Assembly: GCA_944341445.1 (NCBI GenBank)
Contig: CALVLZ010000010.1
Coordinates: 1 to 64,000, forward strand
Length of the DNA: 64,000 nucleotides
DNA from: an uncultured Clostridia bacterium
GTDB taxonomy: Bacteria > Bacillota > Clostridia > Christensenellales > UBA1242
Reading direction: 5' to 3'
Made by a program: the position numbers and the translations under genes. Below the pieces are notes generated by a model. That model did no database searches. It saw nothing but the letters and a program-made list of their open reading frames with translations, and had not been told where the DNA came from. Positions 35,727 to 43,898 of the stretch are shown one piece after another (the first letter of the stretch is position 1; each line of letters starts with the position of its first letter).

Positions 35727-36977
35727 ATGATAAATATACCAAAGGGTGTGCAAGATGTTTTGCCACAAGATAGTTATAAATGGAAAAAAGTTCAACAAGT
35801 AGCATATGATATTGCTAATAAATACAATTTAAAAGAAATTAAAACACCAATTTTTGAACACACAGAATTGTTTTTAAGAGGCGTTGGTTCTAGCACAGAT
35901 ATTGTTAATAAAGAAATGTACACTTTTTTAGATAAAGGTGAAAGAAGTTTAACATTAAAACCAGAAGGAACTGCTGGCGTTGTTAGAAGCTTTATTGAAA
36001 ATTCAATGTATAACGAACCGCTTCCAATTAAAATGTTTTACATAACAAATTGTTTTAGATATGAAAAACCACAAAGAGGAAGATTGCGTCAACATACACA
36101 ATTTGGTTGTGAAATTTTTGGTGCAGATACTGTTCAAGCAGATGTTGAAGCAATATTAATTGCAACAAATTTCTATAGAAGTTTTGGTATTAATCCTGTT
36201 GCATATATTAATAATTTGGGCTGTGCAGAGTGTAGAAAAAAATATGCACAAGCATTAAAAAATTATTTTGCAAAATATATAAACACAATGTGTCCAGATT
36301 GCCAAAAAAGGTTTGAAACAAACCCTTTAAGAATTCTTGATTGCAAAGTTGAAGATTGCAAAAAAATTGTTGCCAATGCTCCAAAAATTGGTGATGTTTT
36401 GTGTGATGATTGCAAAAACAACTTTAACAAACTTCAAGAGTTGTTGAAATCTGCAAATGTTAATTTTAAAGTTAACAATATGCTAGTTCGTGGGTTAGAT
36501 TATTACACAAATCTTGTTTTTGAATTTGTTGATGAAGATAAAAAACTTGGACAAAATGCTTTAGGCGGTGGCGGAAGATATAACAACTTAGTTGAAGAAC
36601 TTGGCGGAAAATCCACACCTGTTGTTGGTTTTGGAATTGGAATTGAAAGATTATTGTTATATTTGGAAGATAAAGGCATTGAAATTGAAAAAGATAACAA
36701 TGTTGATGTTTACATTGCAAGTTTAACTGATAATTTAAGTTATGTTATTAATGTTGCCGAAACTTTAAGAAAACTTGGATTAAAAGTTGAAATGGATATA
36801 GTTAACAGAAGTTTAAAAGCACAATTTAAATATGCAAATAAACTTGAAGCAAAATATGTTATAACAATTGGCGAAAATGAAATTTTAAGTAAAAAATTAT
36901 CTGTTAAAAATATGCAAGATGGTAACCAATACGAAGTAAGCGTTGAAGAAGTTTTAAAAGGTAACTTAAATGGATAA
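35727..36977 (+). CDS. hisS: Histidyl-tRNA synthetase
   Basis: A class II aminoacyl-tRNA synthetase of 416 residues. Motif 1 lies near FEHTELFLRGVG, motif 2 is FRYEKPQRGRLRQHTQFG, the histidine-binding motif is LVRGLDYYTNLVFEF, and motif 3 is FGIGIERLLLYL; the anticodon-binding domain follows. Several cysteines (CAECRKKY, CPDCQKRF, CDDCKNNF) sit in the insertion domain. Its end overlaps the tcdA start by 8 bases. Confidence 0.97.
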   Translation: MINIPKGVQDVLPQDSYKWKKVQQVAYDIANKYNLKEIKTPIFEHTELFLRGVGSSTDIVNKEMYTFLDKGERSLTLKPEGTAGVVRSFIENSMYNEPLPIKMFYITNCFRYEKPQRGRLRQHTQFGCEIFGADTVQADVEAILIATNFYRSFGINPVAYINNLGCAECRKKYAQALKNYFAKYINTMCPDCQKRFETNPLRILDCKVEDCKKIVANAPKIGDVLCDDCKNNFNKLQELLKSANVNFKVNNMLVRGLDYYTNLVFEFVDEDKKLGQNALGGGGRYNNLVEELGGKSTPVVGFGIGIERLLLYLEDKGIEIEKDNNVDVYIASLTDNLSYVINVAETLRKLGLKVEMDIVNRSLKAQFKYANKLEAKYVITIGENEILSKKLSVKNMQDGNQYEVSVEEVLKGNLNG

Positions 36978-37653
36978 TTGGAAAAAAAGAACAGAATTGT
37001 TAGTGGGTGAAAGCGGAATAAACAAATTAAGCAATTCATCTGTTTGCGTTTTTGGAATAGGTGGAGTTGGCGGATATGTTTGCGAAATGCTTGTTCGTGC
37101 TGGAATTGAAAACATAACAATTGTTGATTTTGATAAAGTTGATGAAACAAACATTAATCGTCAGATAATTGCAACAACCTTAACAATTGGAAAAAATAAA
37201 TGCGATGTTATGCGTGATAGATTAAAAAGCATAAACCAAAACGTTGTTGTTGATGCAAAAAATGTTAAATTTGGCGAAGAAACAATTGATTTTTGCTTTG
37301 ATAAACATTATGATTTTGTTGTTGATGCAATAGATATGGTTAAAAATAAAACACTGCTTATTAGTTATTGCAAAAGTAATAATATACCAATTATTAGTGC
37401 AATGGGTGCGGGAAATAGAGTTGGAGTTCCCAAATTTGAAATTGGTGATATTTTCAAAGCTTATAACGATGGTTTAGCAAAAGTTATGAGAAAAAATCTT
37501 AAAAATTTGGGAATAAATAAACATATATGTGCCTATACTACAGAATTAGCAAGTGCAAACAATAATTCAACAGATATTGGAAGCATATCATATTATCCAG
37601 CAATGTGTGGATGTGTGATTTCTGCATACGTCGTTAATGAATTATTAAAATAA
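36970..37653 (+). CDS. tcdA: tRNA threonylcarbamoyladenosine dehydratase TcdA (ThiF/E1 family)
   Basis: TcdA cyclises t6A37 to ct6A in an ATP-dependent reaction, usually helped by CsdA. The 227-residue E1-like protein has the nucleotide site VFGIGGVGGYVCEMLVRAG and the arginine motif DETNINRQI, followed by DAIDMVKNK. Its length and lack of a MoeZ/rhodanese domain fit TcdA better than ThiF or MoeB. The ATG lies inside the end of hisS, so translation is coupled. Confidence 0.9.
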   Translation: MDNWKKRTELLVGESGINKLSNSSVCVFGIGGVGGYVCEMLVRAGIENITIVDFDKVDETNINRQIIATTLTIGKNKCDVMRDRLKSINQNVVVDAKNVKFGEETIDFCFDKHYDFVVDAIDMVKNKTLLISYCKSNNIPIISAMGAGNRVGVPKFEIGDIFKAYNDGLAKVMRKNLKNLGINKHICAYTTELASANNNSTDIGSISYYPAMCGCVISAYVVNELLK

Positions 37654-37684
37654 TGAATTATAAATTTAATAAAGGAGATTGTGT

Positions 37685-38005
37685 ATGAGTAAGCAAATTT
37701 TAGAAAAAGATTTTGAAAAAGAAGTTTTAAACAGTGATAAAATAACTATTGTTGATTTTTTTGCAACTTGGTGTATGCCTTGCAAAATGCTTTCACAAGT
37801 TCTAGTGGACGTTGAAAGTGAATTGCCAAAGAATGTTCAAATTGTTAAAATTGATGTTGACCAAAATATGAATTTGGCAAAACAATTTGGAATTATGAGT
37901 GTTCCAACACTTTTGGTTGTTAAAAATGGTGAAGTTATTGAAAAAACAATGGGATTTAAACAAGCAAACGAAATTATTGAATTAGCAAATAAATATGTCG
38001 ATTAA
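37685..38005 (+). CDS. trxA: Thioredoxin with WCMPC active site
   Basis: A 106-residue thioredoxin-fold protein. The ATG at 37685 follows AAAGGAG by 7 bases. The redox site is WCMPC (Cys30 and Cys33) rather than the usual WCGPC, and the cis-proline loop SVPTLLVV is intact. The Gly-to-Met change may shift the redox potential or partner choice; this is inference. It is the last gene of the comM operon, followed by a terminator. Confidence 0.92.
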   Translation: MSKQILEKDFEKEVLNSDKITIVDFFATWCMPCKMLSQVLVDVESELPKNVQIVKIDVDQNMNLAKQFGIMSVPTLLVVKNGEVIEKTMGFKQANEIIELANKYVD

Positions 38006-38007
38006 TT

Positions 38008-38036
38008 AAAGCGGAAATTTTAACCGCTTTTTTTAT
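38008..38036 (+). terminator. Terminator of the comM-trxA operon
   Basis: AAAGCGG pairs with CCGCTTT and is followed by a long T-run. Confidence 0.87.
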
Positions 38037-38056
38037 TAATAATTAAACAAAACCTA

Positions 38057-38085
38057 TTGACAGTGCTTTTATTAATTGCTAAAAT
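38057..38085 (+). promoter_or_regulatory. Promoter of iscR-iscS-iscU
   Basis: A consensus TTGACA and TAAAAT spaced by 17 bases with a TGC extension; the strongest-looking promoter in the window. The AAATCAGACTAAAAAGG stretch just downstream could hold an IscR operator, but I cannot define a full palindrome. Confidence 0.88.
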
Positions 38086-38113
38086 AAATCAGACTAAAAA
38101 GGTAGGAATTTGA

Positions 38114-38518
38114 ATGAAACTTTCAACAAAAGGTAGATATGGCTTAAAAGCAATGTATTTTTTAGCAAAATTTCAAAGCGAAAAACAAGTTATAAGCATA
38201 TCGGAACTTTCAAAGTTAACACAAACATCCGATGCATATCTAGAAAAAATTATGTCTAAACTAAAAAAGAATGGTTTGGTTAAATCTTACAGGGGTGCTA
38301 GTGGTGGTTATGTGTTAGCAAAAAACACTAACTTAATAACTATTGGTGAAATTTTAAATGTTTTAGAAGATGGATTGTTGGTTTCAGATTGCACAACAAA
38401 ATGCACAGAAAAAACTTGTCCTAATAAAAACATTTTCAAATTTATCGATGGAGAAATAAACAAAGTTTTAAACAAAATAACATTAAAACAAATGGTGGAA
38501 GGTAAGGAACATGAATAA
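38114..38518 (+). CDS. iscR: Rrf2 family Fe-S regulator, IscR-like
   Basis: A 134-residue winged-helix regulator starting [18 protein letters not shown], typical of Rrf2. Three cysteines (Cys93, Cys97, Cys102 in [14 protein letters not shown]) could bind an iron-sulfur cluster, unlike CymR, which lacks them. The spacing C-x3-C-x4-C differs slightly from enterobacterial IscR. It is the first gene before iscS and iscU and overlaps iscS by 8 bases, so it probably autoregulates the cluster-assembly operon. Confidence 0.9.
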   Translation: MKLSTKGRYGLKAMYFLAKFQSEKQVISISELSKLTQTSDAYLEKIMSKLKKNGLVKSYRGASGGYVLAKNTNLITIGEILNVLEDGLLVSDCTTKCTEKTCPNKNIFKFIDGEINKVLNKITLKQMVEGKEHE

Positions 38519-39692
38519 ACAAGTATATTTAGATAATGCTGCAACAACAAGTGTAAGACAAGAAGTTTTAAACGAAATGATTCCATATTTTACAAATATT
38601 TATGGAAATTCTAACTCTTTGCACTCTTTTGGTAGAGAAGCTTGTGCTGGAGTAGATAACGCACGTGATATTGTTGCAAAAGCAATTAATGCAGAAAGAA
38701 ATGAAATATATTTCACATCTGGCGGAACAGAAAGCAACAACTGGGCATTAAAAGGTGTTGCATATGCAAACGCTAAAAAAGGAAAGCATATAATAAGCAC
38801 AAAAATTGAACATCACAGTGTTTTGGAAACATTGGGGCAACTTGAAAGAGAAGGTTTTGAAGTAACATATCTTGATGTTGACGATGAAGGTTTAGTTGAT
38901 ATTGCTCAACTTTTACACGAAATTAGAAAAGATACTATTTTAGTTTCAATTATGAGTGTTAATAATGAAGTTGGCACAATTCAACATATAAAAACAATTG
39001 GACAATTGTGTAAAGAACATAACATATATTTCCACACAGATGCGGTTCAAGCAATGGGAACAATAAAATTTGATGTTAAAGATATGAACATAGATTTAAT
39101 GAGTATGTCTTCTCATAAAATTCACGGACCAAAAGGTGTTGGCGCTTTATATGTTAAAAAGAATGTTCCAATTGCAAAATTTATGCTAGGTGGAGAACAA
39201 GAATTTAACAGACGTGGGGGAACAACAAACGTTCCTGCTGTTGTTGGCTTTGGAAAAGCATTGCAACTAACAGAAGAAGAATTAGATTTTAATAATAAAA
39301 AATTAACAGAAATTAGTTCATATTTCACAAAGAAAGTGGAATATATGATTCCAGACGTTAAAGTTAATGGTTGCTTAACACAAAAATCACCTGCAATTGT
39401 TAACATATCTTTTAAGTATGTTGAAGGTGAAAGCATTTTAATGATGCTAGATATGCAAGGAATTGCTGTTTCAACAGGTTCTGCTTGTGCATCTGGTTCT
39501 TTATCAAAATCTCACGTTTTAAAAGCAATGGGCTTATCTCATGCAGATATTAATGGTGCAATAAGATTCTCATTTTCAACAGATATAACTAAAAATGATG
39601 TTGATTATGTTGTTGAAAAATTAGAAGCAATTGTTAAAAGATTAAGAGAAATGAGTCCGTTAACAAAAAGAAACAAAAAGGGAGAAAAATAA
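38511..39692 (+). CDS. iscS: Cysteine desulfurase IscS/NifS
   Basis: A PLP enzyme that supplies sulfur for Fe-S clusters and tRNA thiolation. The 393 residues include [15 protein letters not shown], the PLP lysine in [10 protein letters not shown] and the catalytic cysteine in [15 protein letters not shown], the class I desulfurase loop. The stop and the iscU start overlap (TAATG). mnmA, which often follows this pair in Firmicutes, is absent. Confidence 0.96.
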   Translation: MNKQVYLDNAATTSVRQEVLNEMIPYFTNIYGNSNSLHSFGREACAGVDNARDIVAKAINAERNEIYFTSGGTESNNWALKGVAYANAKKGKHIISTKIEHHSVLETLGQLEREGFEVTYLDVDDEGLVDIAQLLHEIRKDTILVSIMSVNNEVGTIQHIKTIGQLCKEHNIYFHTDAVQAMGTIKFDVKDMNIDLMSMSSHKIHGPKGVGALYVKKNVPIAKFMLGGEQEFNRRGGTTNVPAVVGFGKALQLTEEELDFNNKKLTEISSYFTKKVEYMIPDVKVNGCLTQKSPAIVNISFKYVEGESILMMLDMQGIAVSTGSACASGSLSKSHVLKAMGLSHADINGAIRFSFSTDITKNDVDYVVEKLEAIVKRLREMSPLTKRNKKGEK

Positions 39693-40288
39693 TGTATAAC
39701 GAAAAAGTAATGCAAATTTTTTCAAATCCTAAACACGTTGGCGAAATGAAAAACGCAAGCGGTGTTGGAATGGTTGGAAATGAAGTTTGTGGCGATATTA
39801 TGAAACTTTATATTAAAGTTAACGAAAAAGAAGAGATTGTGGATGCATCCTTCAAAACTTTTGGTTGTGCTGCAGCAATTGTTTCTAGTTCTGTTGCTTG
39901 CGATTTGATTATTGGAAAAACAATTGAAGAAGCTTTAAAATTAAAAAATAGTGATATTATCGAATATATTGGAGAATTGCCTTCACAAAAAATTCATTGC
40001 AGTATGCTTGCAAAAGAGGCTTTAGAAGAAGCTGTTAAAGATTATAGAAAAAAGCAAGAAAAGCTTGCAAAAAAAGAAGCAGAAGTTAAAACCGAAAAAC
40101 AAGCAAAACAAACAAAAAATGCAGATAAAAAAGAAGAAAAAATAGATACTAAAGCAGATAAAAAGGCAACTTTAAGCAAATTATCAAGCATAACAAACAA
40201 ATTAAAAGATAATAAAGAAAAAAAAGAAGATAAAAAAACAAACAAATTGAAAGATTTATCTAATAAAATTAAAAATTTGAAAAAATAA
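39692..40288 (+). CDS. iscU: Fe-S scaffold IscU with a long Lys-rich tail
   Basis: The scaffold on which clusters are built. Residues 1-120 are the IscU fold with the three cysteine ligands Cys33 (VCGD), Cys59 (FGCAA) and Cys103 (HCSML). The product is 198 residues, about 60-70 longer than usual; from about residue 120 onward it is a Lys/Glu-rich charged region (such as KKEEKIDTKADKKATLSK) ending in NKIKNLKK. The tail looks unstructured or coiled. Its role is unknown. It is cotranslated with iscS. Confidence 0.93.
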   Translation: MYNEKVMQIFSNPKHVGEMKNASGVGMVGNEVCGDIMKLYIKVNEKEEIVDASFKTFGCAAAIVSSSVACDLIIGKTIEEALKLKNSDIIEYIGELPSQKIHCSMLAKEALEEAVKDYRKKQEKLAKKEAEVKTEKQAKQTKNADKKEEKIDTKADKKATLSKLSSITNKLKDNKEKKEDKKTNKLKDLSNKIKNLKK

Positions 40289-40381
40289 TTTAACTTGCCA
40301 AATTTTGTCATATTTTAAAACTTATTTAACAAATAATTTAAACCAAACAACACATAATAATTAAAAACAAAGGAGATTATT

Positions 40382-40519
40382 ATGAAAGAAGGTTTAATTC
40401 TAGGAATGGCAATTGGAATAATTGCGGGTGCTGTTATTGTTGGAAGTAGCAAAAAAGCACAAGATATTGTTGAAAAAGGCAAAAAAGCAGTTAAAAAGAA
40501 AATTGAAAAAATGCAATAA
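40382..40519 (+). CDS. Small membrane peptide, 45 residues
   Basis: A short gene with a good AAAGGAG site 8 bases before the ATG. The product has an N-terminal hydrophobic glycine-rich segment (LILGMAIGIIAGAVIVG, about residues 5-21) and then a highly basic helix (KKAQDIVEKGKKAVKKKI). This suggests a single transmembrane anchor with a cytoplasmic positive tail, somewhat like short YtxH-type proteins. A strong terminator follows it. I do not recognise a family. Confidence 0.72.
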   Translation: MKEGLILGMAIGIIAGAVIVGSSKKAQDIVEKGKKAVKKKIEKMQ

Positions 40520-40532
40520 TAAAATATACTTT

Positions 40533-40572
40533 AAAGGATTTTTATGTAAATAATCATAAAAATCTTTTTTTT
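40533..40572 (+). terminator. Terminator after the small membrane peptide gene
   Basis: GATTTTTATG pairs with CATAAAAATC around an eight-base loop and is followed by a T-run; it ends the iscR-iscS-iscU-peptide unit. Confidence 0.87.
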
Positions 40573-40605
40573 AAATAAAAATTAGTGGCTTAAAATAAAA
40601 AAATA

Positions 40606-40614
40606 TGGTAATAT
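40606..40614 (+). promoter_or_regulatory. Extended -10 directly upstream of ruvX
   Basis: TGGTAATAT ends 6 bases before the ATG at 40621, so a transcript from it would start at or next to that ATG. No convincing -35 is present. Confidence 0.5.
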
Positions 40615-40620
40615 TTGGGT

Positions 40621-41046
40621 ATGGATGCATATTATAGAACTATGTCACTAGATTTAGGCGATGTGAGAATTGGAATTGCAATTAGCGATATTATGGGAAT
40701 AGTTGCAAACGGTTTGGAAACATACACACGCATAAATTTGGGAAAAGACATAAATCACATTGTTAATTTAATAAATCAAAACAATGTTAAAGTTGTTGTT
40801 CTTGGTTTGCCATTAAATATGGATGGAACTAAGGGTGAAAGGGTTGAAAAAACATACTCGTTTGCCAAAGAACTTCAAAAGCATACCGATGTTAAAATTG
40901 ATTATATTGATGAACGCTTAACTTCAGTTGCCGCAGAAAAGGTTTTAATATCGGCCGATGTTTCTCGTAAAAAACGCAAAAATGTAATAGATAAAATGGC
41001 TGCAACCATAATGTTACAAGATTATTTGAATATGCATACAAGATAG
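40621..41046 (+). CDS. ruvX: Holliday junction resolvase-like RuvX (YqgF)
   Basis: An RNase H-fold nuclease of the YqgF family, linked to 16S rRNA 5' end processing and Holliday junction resolution. From ATG 40621 the product is 141 residues. The conserved core is MSLDLGDVRIGIAISD, VVVLGLPLNMDG, and DERLTSVAAEKVL. A second in-frame ATG at 40642 would begin right at the conserved core. Neither ATG has a clear ribosome binding site; the promoter position favours a leaderless start at 40621. A DUF1292 gene follows, as in Bacillus (yrrK-yrzB). Confidence 0.9.
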   Translation: MDAYYRTMSLDLGDVRIGIAISDIMGIVANGLETYTRINLGKDINHIVNLINQNNVKVVVLGLPLNMDGTKGERVEKTYSFAKELQKHTDVKIDYIDERLTSVAAEKVLISADVSRKKRKNVIDKMAATIMLQDYLNMHTR

Positions 41047-41063
41047 TGCTTTAGCACAATTTT
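41046..41063 (+). terminator. Weak hairpin after ruvX
   Basis: GTGC-TTTA-GCAC followed by AATTTTT; a four-pair stem that may attenuate rather than end transcription into the next gene. Confidence 0.35.
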
Positions 41064-41106
41064 TAAATATTCAAACGCACAAAAAGTGCAAAAAAGGGGA
41101 GATAAT

Positions 41107-41433
41107 ATGAGTAAAGAAGAACAAAAATCACCAATTGAAATGCTTTTGGATGAAAACAACACTGAAAATTTAAAAATGTATGATGAAGACAACAACCTTG
41201 TTGAATTTGAACAAATTGCAATCATTCCAATTGCAGATAAAATTTATGCAATTTTAAAACCTGTTGAAAAAAGAGAAGACTTAGATGACGACCAAGCAAT
41301 TGTTGTTGCTGTTGACACAATTGATGATGAAGATTGCCTTGTTGAAGTTTACGATGAAGAAATAATTGATAAAGTATTTGATGAATACTATGAATTATTA
41401 AAAGAAGAAGGCATTAAAGTAGACGAAGAATAA
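41107..41433 (+). CDS. DUF1292 family acidic protein (YrzB-like)
   Basis: A 108-residue, strongly acidic protein. The ATG at 41107 follows AAAGGGGAG. The core (YDEDNNLVEFEQIAIIPI, KIYAILKPVE, VVVAVDTIDDEDCLVEV) matches the DUF1292 pattern, and its position after ruvX matches Bacillus yrzB. No catalytic motif is apparent and the family has no established function. Confidence 0.85.
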   Translation: MSKEEQKSPIEMLLDENNTENLKMYDEDNNLVEFEQIAIIPIADKIYAILKPVEKREDLDDDQAIVVAVDTIDDEDCLVEVYDEEIIDKVFDEYYELLKEEGIKVDEE

Positions 41434-41439
41434 AACCAT

Positions 41440-41480
41440 AAAAACTTAGTAGTTAATTATTTAATTATTAAGTTTTTTAT
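41440..41480 (+). terminator. Terminator after the DUF1292 gene
   Basis: AAAAACTTA pairs with TAAGTTTTT around an inner TAATTA-rich stem, followed by T-rich sequence. Confidence 0.8.
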
Positions 41481-41495
41481 TTTTTCATAAAAATG

Positions 41496-41524
41496 TTGCA
41501 TATATAAAATTTATTTGATATAAT
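41496..41524 (+). promoter_or_regulatory. Promoter of rpsB-tsf
   Basis: TTGCAT and a perfect TATAAT spaced by 17 bases with a TGA extension. Confidence 0.87.
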
Positions 41525-41530
41525 AAATCG

Positions 41531-41641
41531 TTTGAAAATTACACACTCGGCACAATTTAATTGCTGTTGCTTTAAATTTAAAGTTGCAATTAGAGCTATA
41601 AAGTGAGCGAGGAGGATAAAAAACAAGGAGGATTAAAAAAA
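41531..41641 (+). promoter_or_regulatory. Structured 5' leader of rpsB (candidate S2 autoregulatory leader)
   Basis: The ~110-base leader contains a nested inverted repeat: TAATTGC (41558-41564) pairs with GCAATTA (41586-41592) and encloses the palindrome CTTTAAATTTAAAG (41570-41583). Downstream, a GGAGGATAAAAAA block (41611-41623) is followed by a near copy GGAGGATTAAAAAA ending at the ATG, giving two ribosome binding sites. CTCG at 41546 could pair with CGAG before the first GGAGG. Regulation by S2 is a proposal. Confidence 0.5.
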
Positions 41642-42421
41642 ATGGCTGTAATTTCAATGAAACAATTGCTTGAAGCAGGCGTACATTTTGGTCACCAAAC
41701 AAGAAAATGGAATCCTAAAATGGCACCTTATATCTTCACAGCAAGAAATGATATTCATATTATTAATTTGGAGGAAACTGTTGTTCTTGTTGATAAAGCA
41801 TATGAATTTATCAAACAACAAGCAAAAGAAGGAAAAATTATTCTTTTTGTTGGAACTAAAAAACAAGCACAACAAGCAATTGCTGATGAAGCAAAACGTT
41901 GCGGAATGTACTACATTAACTCTCGTTGGTTAGGTGGAACATTAACAAACTTCAAAACAATCAAATCTAGAATTGAAAGATTAAACAAAATTAATCAAAT
42001 GGAAAAAGTTGGAGAATTTAATTTATTACCTAAAAAAGAAGTTATTAAATTAATTCAAGAACGTGACAAATTAGAGAAAAACATTGGCGGAATTAAAGAT
42101 ATGCCAAGAATTCCTGATGTTATGTTTGTTGTTGACACTAAAAAAGAACACATTGCTGTTAAAGAAGCAAAAAGTTTAGGAATTCCTGTTGTTGCATTAA
42201 TCGATACTAACTGCGACCCAGATTTAGTTGATTATGTAATTCCTGGAAACGATGATGCAATTCGTGCAGTAAGCTTAATTGCTGGAGCAATGGCTAATGC
42301 TGTTATTGAAGCTCGTGAAGGAACAGTTGTTAACAGCGAAAACGCTGAAGAAGCAGCTGCAACTGAAACAGTTGAAAACGAAGAAGCTAAAGTTGAAGAA
42401 ACAGAAAAAGTTAACGAATAA
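41642..42421 (+). CDS. rpsB: 30S ribosomal protein S2
   Basis: S2 binds late to the 30S platform. I place the start at ATG 41642 ([19 protein letters not shown]), 10 bases after AAGGAGG; the longer frame from GTG 41603 runs through the leader. The 259 residues include the family motifs [26 protein letters not shown] and [14 protein letters not shown], and an acidic Glu/Ala-rich tail (about 230-259). tsf follows after 17 bases, the universal pairing. Confidence 0.97.
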   Translation: MAVISMKQLLEAGVHFGHQTRKWNPKMAPYIFTARNDIHIINLEETVVLVDKAYEFIKQQAKEGKIILFVGTKKQAQQAIADEAKRCGMYYINSRWLGGTLTNFKTIKSRIERLNKINQMEKVGEFNLLPKKEVIKLIQERDKLEKNIGGIKDMPRIPDVMFVVDTKKEHIAVKEAKSLGIPVVALIDTNCDPDLVDYVIPGNDDAIRAVSLIAGAMANAVIEAREGTVVNSENAEEAAATETVENEEAKVEETEKVNE

Positions 42422-42438
42422 TTAGGAAGGTAAAATTT

Positions 42439-43086
42439 ATGATTTCAGCACAAGATGTAAAAAAATTACGTGATAGAACTAATGCTGGTATGCAAAAATG
42501 CAAAGAAGCATTGGAAGCTTGCAACGGAGATTTAGATAAAGCAGCAGAATGGTTAAGAGAAAAAGGTGTTGCTGCTGCTGCTAAAAAAGCAGATAGAATT
42601 GCTGCAGAAGGTATGGTTCAATCATACATTCATATGGGTGGTAAAATTGGTGTTTTAGTTGAAGTTAACTGCGAAACAGATTTTGCTTCAAAAAGTGAAA
42701 ACTTTAAAGAACTTTGCAAAAATATTGCACTACAAATTGCTGCTGCAAAACCATTGTATTTAAACACACAAGAGGTTCCTGCAGATGCTATTGAACACGA
42801 AAAAGAAATTTTAAAAGCTCAAGCATTAAACGAAGGGAAACCTGAAAAAGTTATTGATAGAATTGTTGAAGGTGGAATTAAAAAATTCTACAAAGAAAAC
42901 TGCTTAATGGAACAAGAATATGTTAAAGATCCTAAGAAAACAATCACAGATGTTATCAATGATGCAGTTTTAGTTATCGGCGAAAAAATTAGCGTTAGAC
43001 GTTTCACAAGATATGAAATGGGTGAAGGTTTAGAAAAACGTCAAGAAAATTTTGCTGATGAAGTTTTAAGCCAAATGAAAGGTTAA
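42439..43086 (+). CDS. tsf: Elongation factor Ts
   Basis: The EF-Tu nucleotide exchange factor. It is 215 residues, a short form compared with about 280-290 in enterobacteria. It has the N-terminal UBA-like domain ([20 protein letters not shown]), the [14 protein letters not shown] motif that contacts EF-Tu, and a single coiled region. The usual TGAGMMDCK motif reads [16 protein letters not shown] precedes the ATG. A strong terminator follows, so rpsB-tsf is a closed operon. Confidence 0.96.
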   Translation: MISAQDVKKLRDRTNAGMQKCKEALEACNGDLDKAAEWLREKGVAAAAKKADRIAAEGMVQSYIHMGGKIGVLVEVNCETDFASKSENFKELCKNIALQIAAAKPLYLNTQEVPADAIEHEKEILKAQALNEGKPEKVIDRIVEGGIKKFYKENCLMEQEYVKDPKKTITDVINDAVLVIGEKISVRRFTRYEMGEGLEKRQENFADEVLSQMKG

Positions 43087-43089
43087 TAT

Positions 43090-43122
43090 AAAAATCACTT
43101 AGATTTCTAAGTGATTTTTTTG
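43090..43122 (+). terminator. Terminator of rpsB-tsf
   Basis: A 13-pair perfect stem AAAAATCACTTAG/CTAAGTGATTTTT with an ATTT loop and a T-run. Confidence 0.92.
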
Positions 43123-43211
43123 TTTTGTGTTATTAAAAATAAATTAAATTAAATTTTTTGTTATATTTAGTGTTTTTAAGTTTAAATTGTTTACGATTTT
43201 ATTGATTAAAA

Positions 43212-43241
43212 TTGCATATTTTGATACTATAATTATATTAT
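43212..43241 (+). promoter_or_regulatory. Possible promoter of frr-uppS-cdsA-rseP
   Basis: TTGCAT and TATTAT are spaced by 18 bases, 21 bases before the frr start. An overlapping TATAAT at 43228-43233 lacks a -35 at a good distance. Confidence 0.5.
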
Positions 43242-43262
43242 AAAAAAACAAGTAGGTGTAAA

Positions 43263-43832
43263 ATGTATACAGAGGAAATTGAATTATTTTTAGAAGAATA
43301 TAAAGAAAATTTGCAAAAATCAAAAAGTCATTTATCAGATGAATTAATTCAAATTAGAGCAGGTCGTGCAAACCCAAGAATTGTTGAACGTGTTATGGTT
43401 GATTATTATGGCACTTTAACTCCATTAAATCAAATGGCAACAATTAGTGCACCAGAACCAAGAATGGTTGTGGTTTCTTTGTGGGATATTTCTATGATTA
43501 AAGCTGCAAGCAAAGCAATAGAAGCTGCTAATTTAGGCGTTAATCCAAGTGATGATGGCAGAGTTATTAGATTAATTTTCCCAATCTTAACAGAAGAAAG
43601 AAGAAGAGAATTAATGAAAGATGTTAATAAACTTGTGGAATCTGCTAAAGTTACTTGTAGAAACGCAAGAAGAGATGTGTTGGACGAATTTAAGAAGTTG
43701 AAAAAAGATGGTTCAATTTCAGAAGATGAAATGGATAGACTAGAAAAAGACGTTCAAAAACAACTTGACGATATGATTTTAAGCATTGATAAAATGCAAC
43801 AATTAAAAGAAAAAGACATTATGGAAATTTAA
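43263..43832 (+). CDS. frr: Ribosome recycling factor
   Basis: RRF splits post-termination ribosomes with EF-G. The 189 residues show LIQIRAGRANPRIVERVMVDYYG, NPSDDGRVIRLIFPILTEERR, and the C-terminal helical arm. It starts with ATG after AGTAGGTG. pyrH, normally between tsf and frr, is absent. Confidence 0.97.
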   Translation: MYTEEIELFLEEYKENLQKSKSHLSDELIQIRAGRANPRIVERVMVDYYGTLTPLNQMATISAPEPRMVVVSLWDISMIKAASKAIEAANLGVNPSDDGRVIRLIFPILTEERRRELMKDVNKLVESAKVTCRNARRDVLDEFKKLKKDGSISEDEMDRLEKDVQKQLDDMILSIDKMQQLKEKDIMEI

Positions 43833-43898
43833 TAAGCATATACTATTTTAATATTGTTTTTAAATTTTCAATAAAAGGCAATATTAATCGGAGAAATT

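Noticed and set aside
38086-38110. Defined IscR operator palindrome
   Set aside because: A GACTA half-site is present but no matching second half at the right spacing.
41670-41933. Overlapping plus-strand frame within rpsB
   Set aside because: It is an out-of-phase shadow of S2 with no ribosome binding site.
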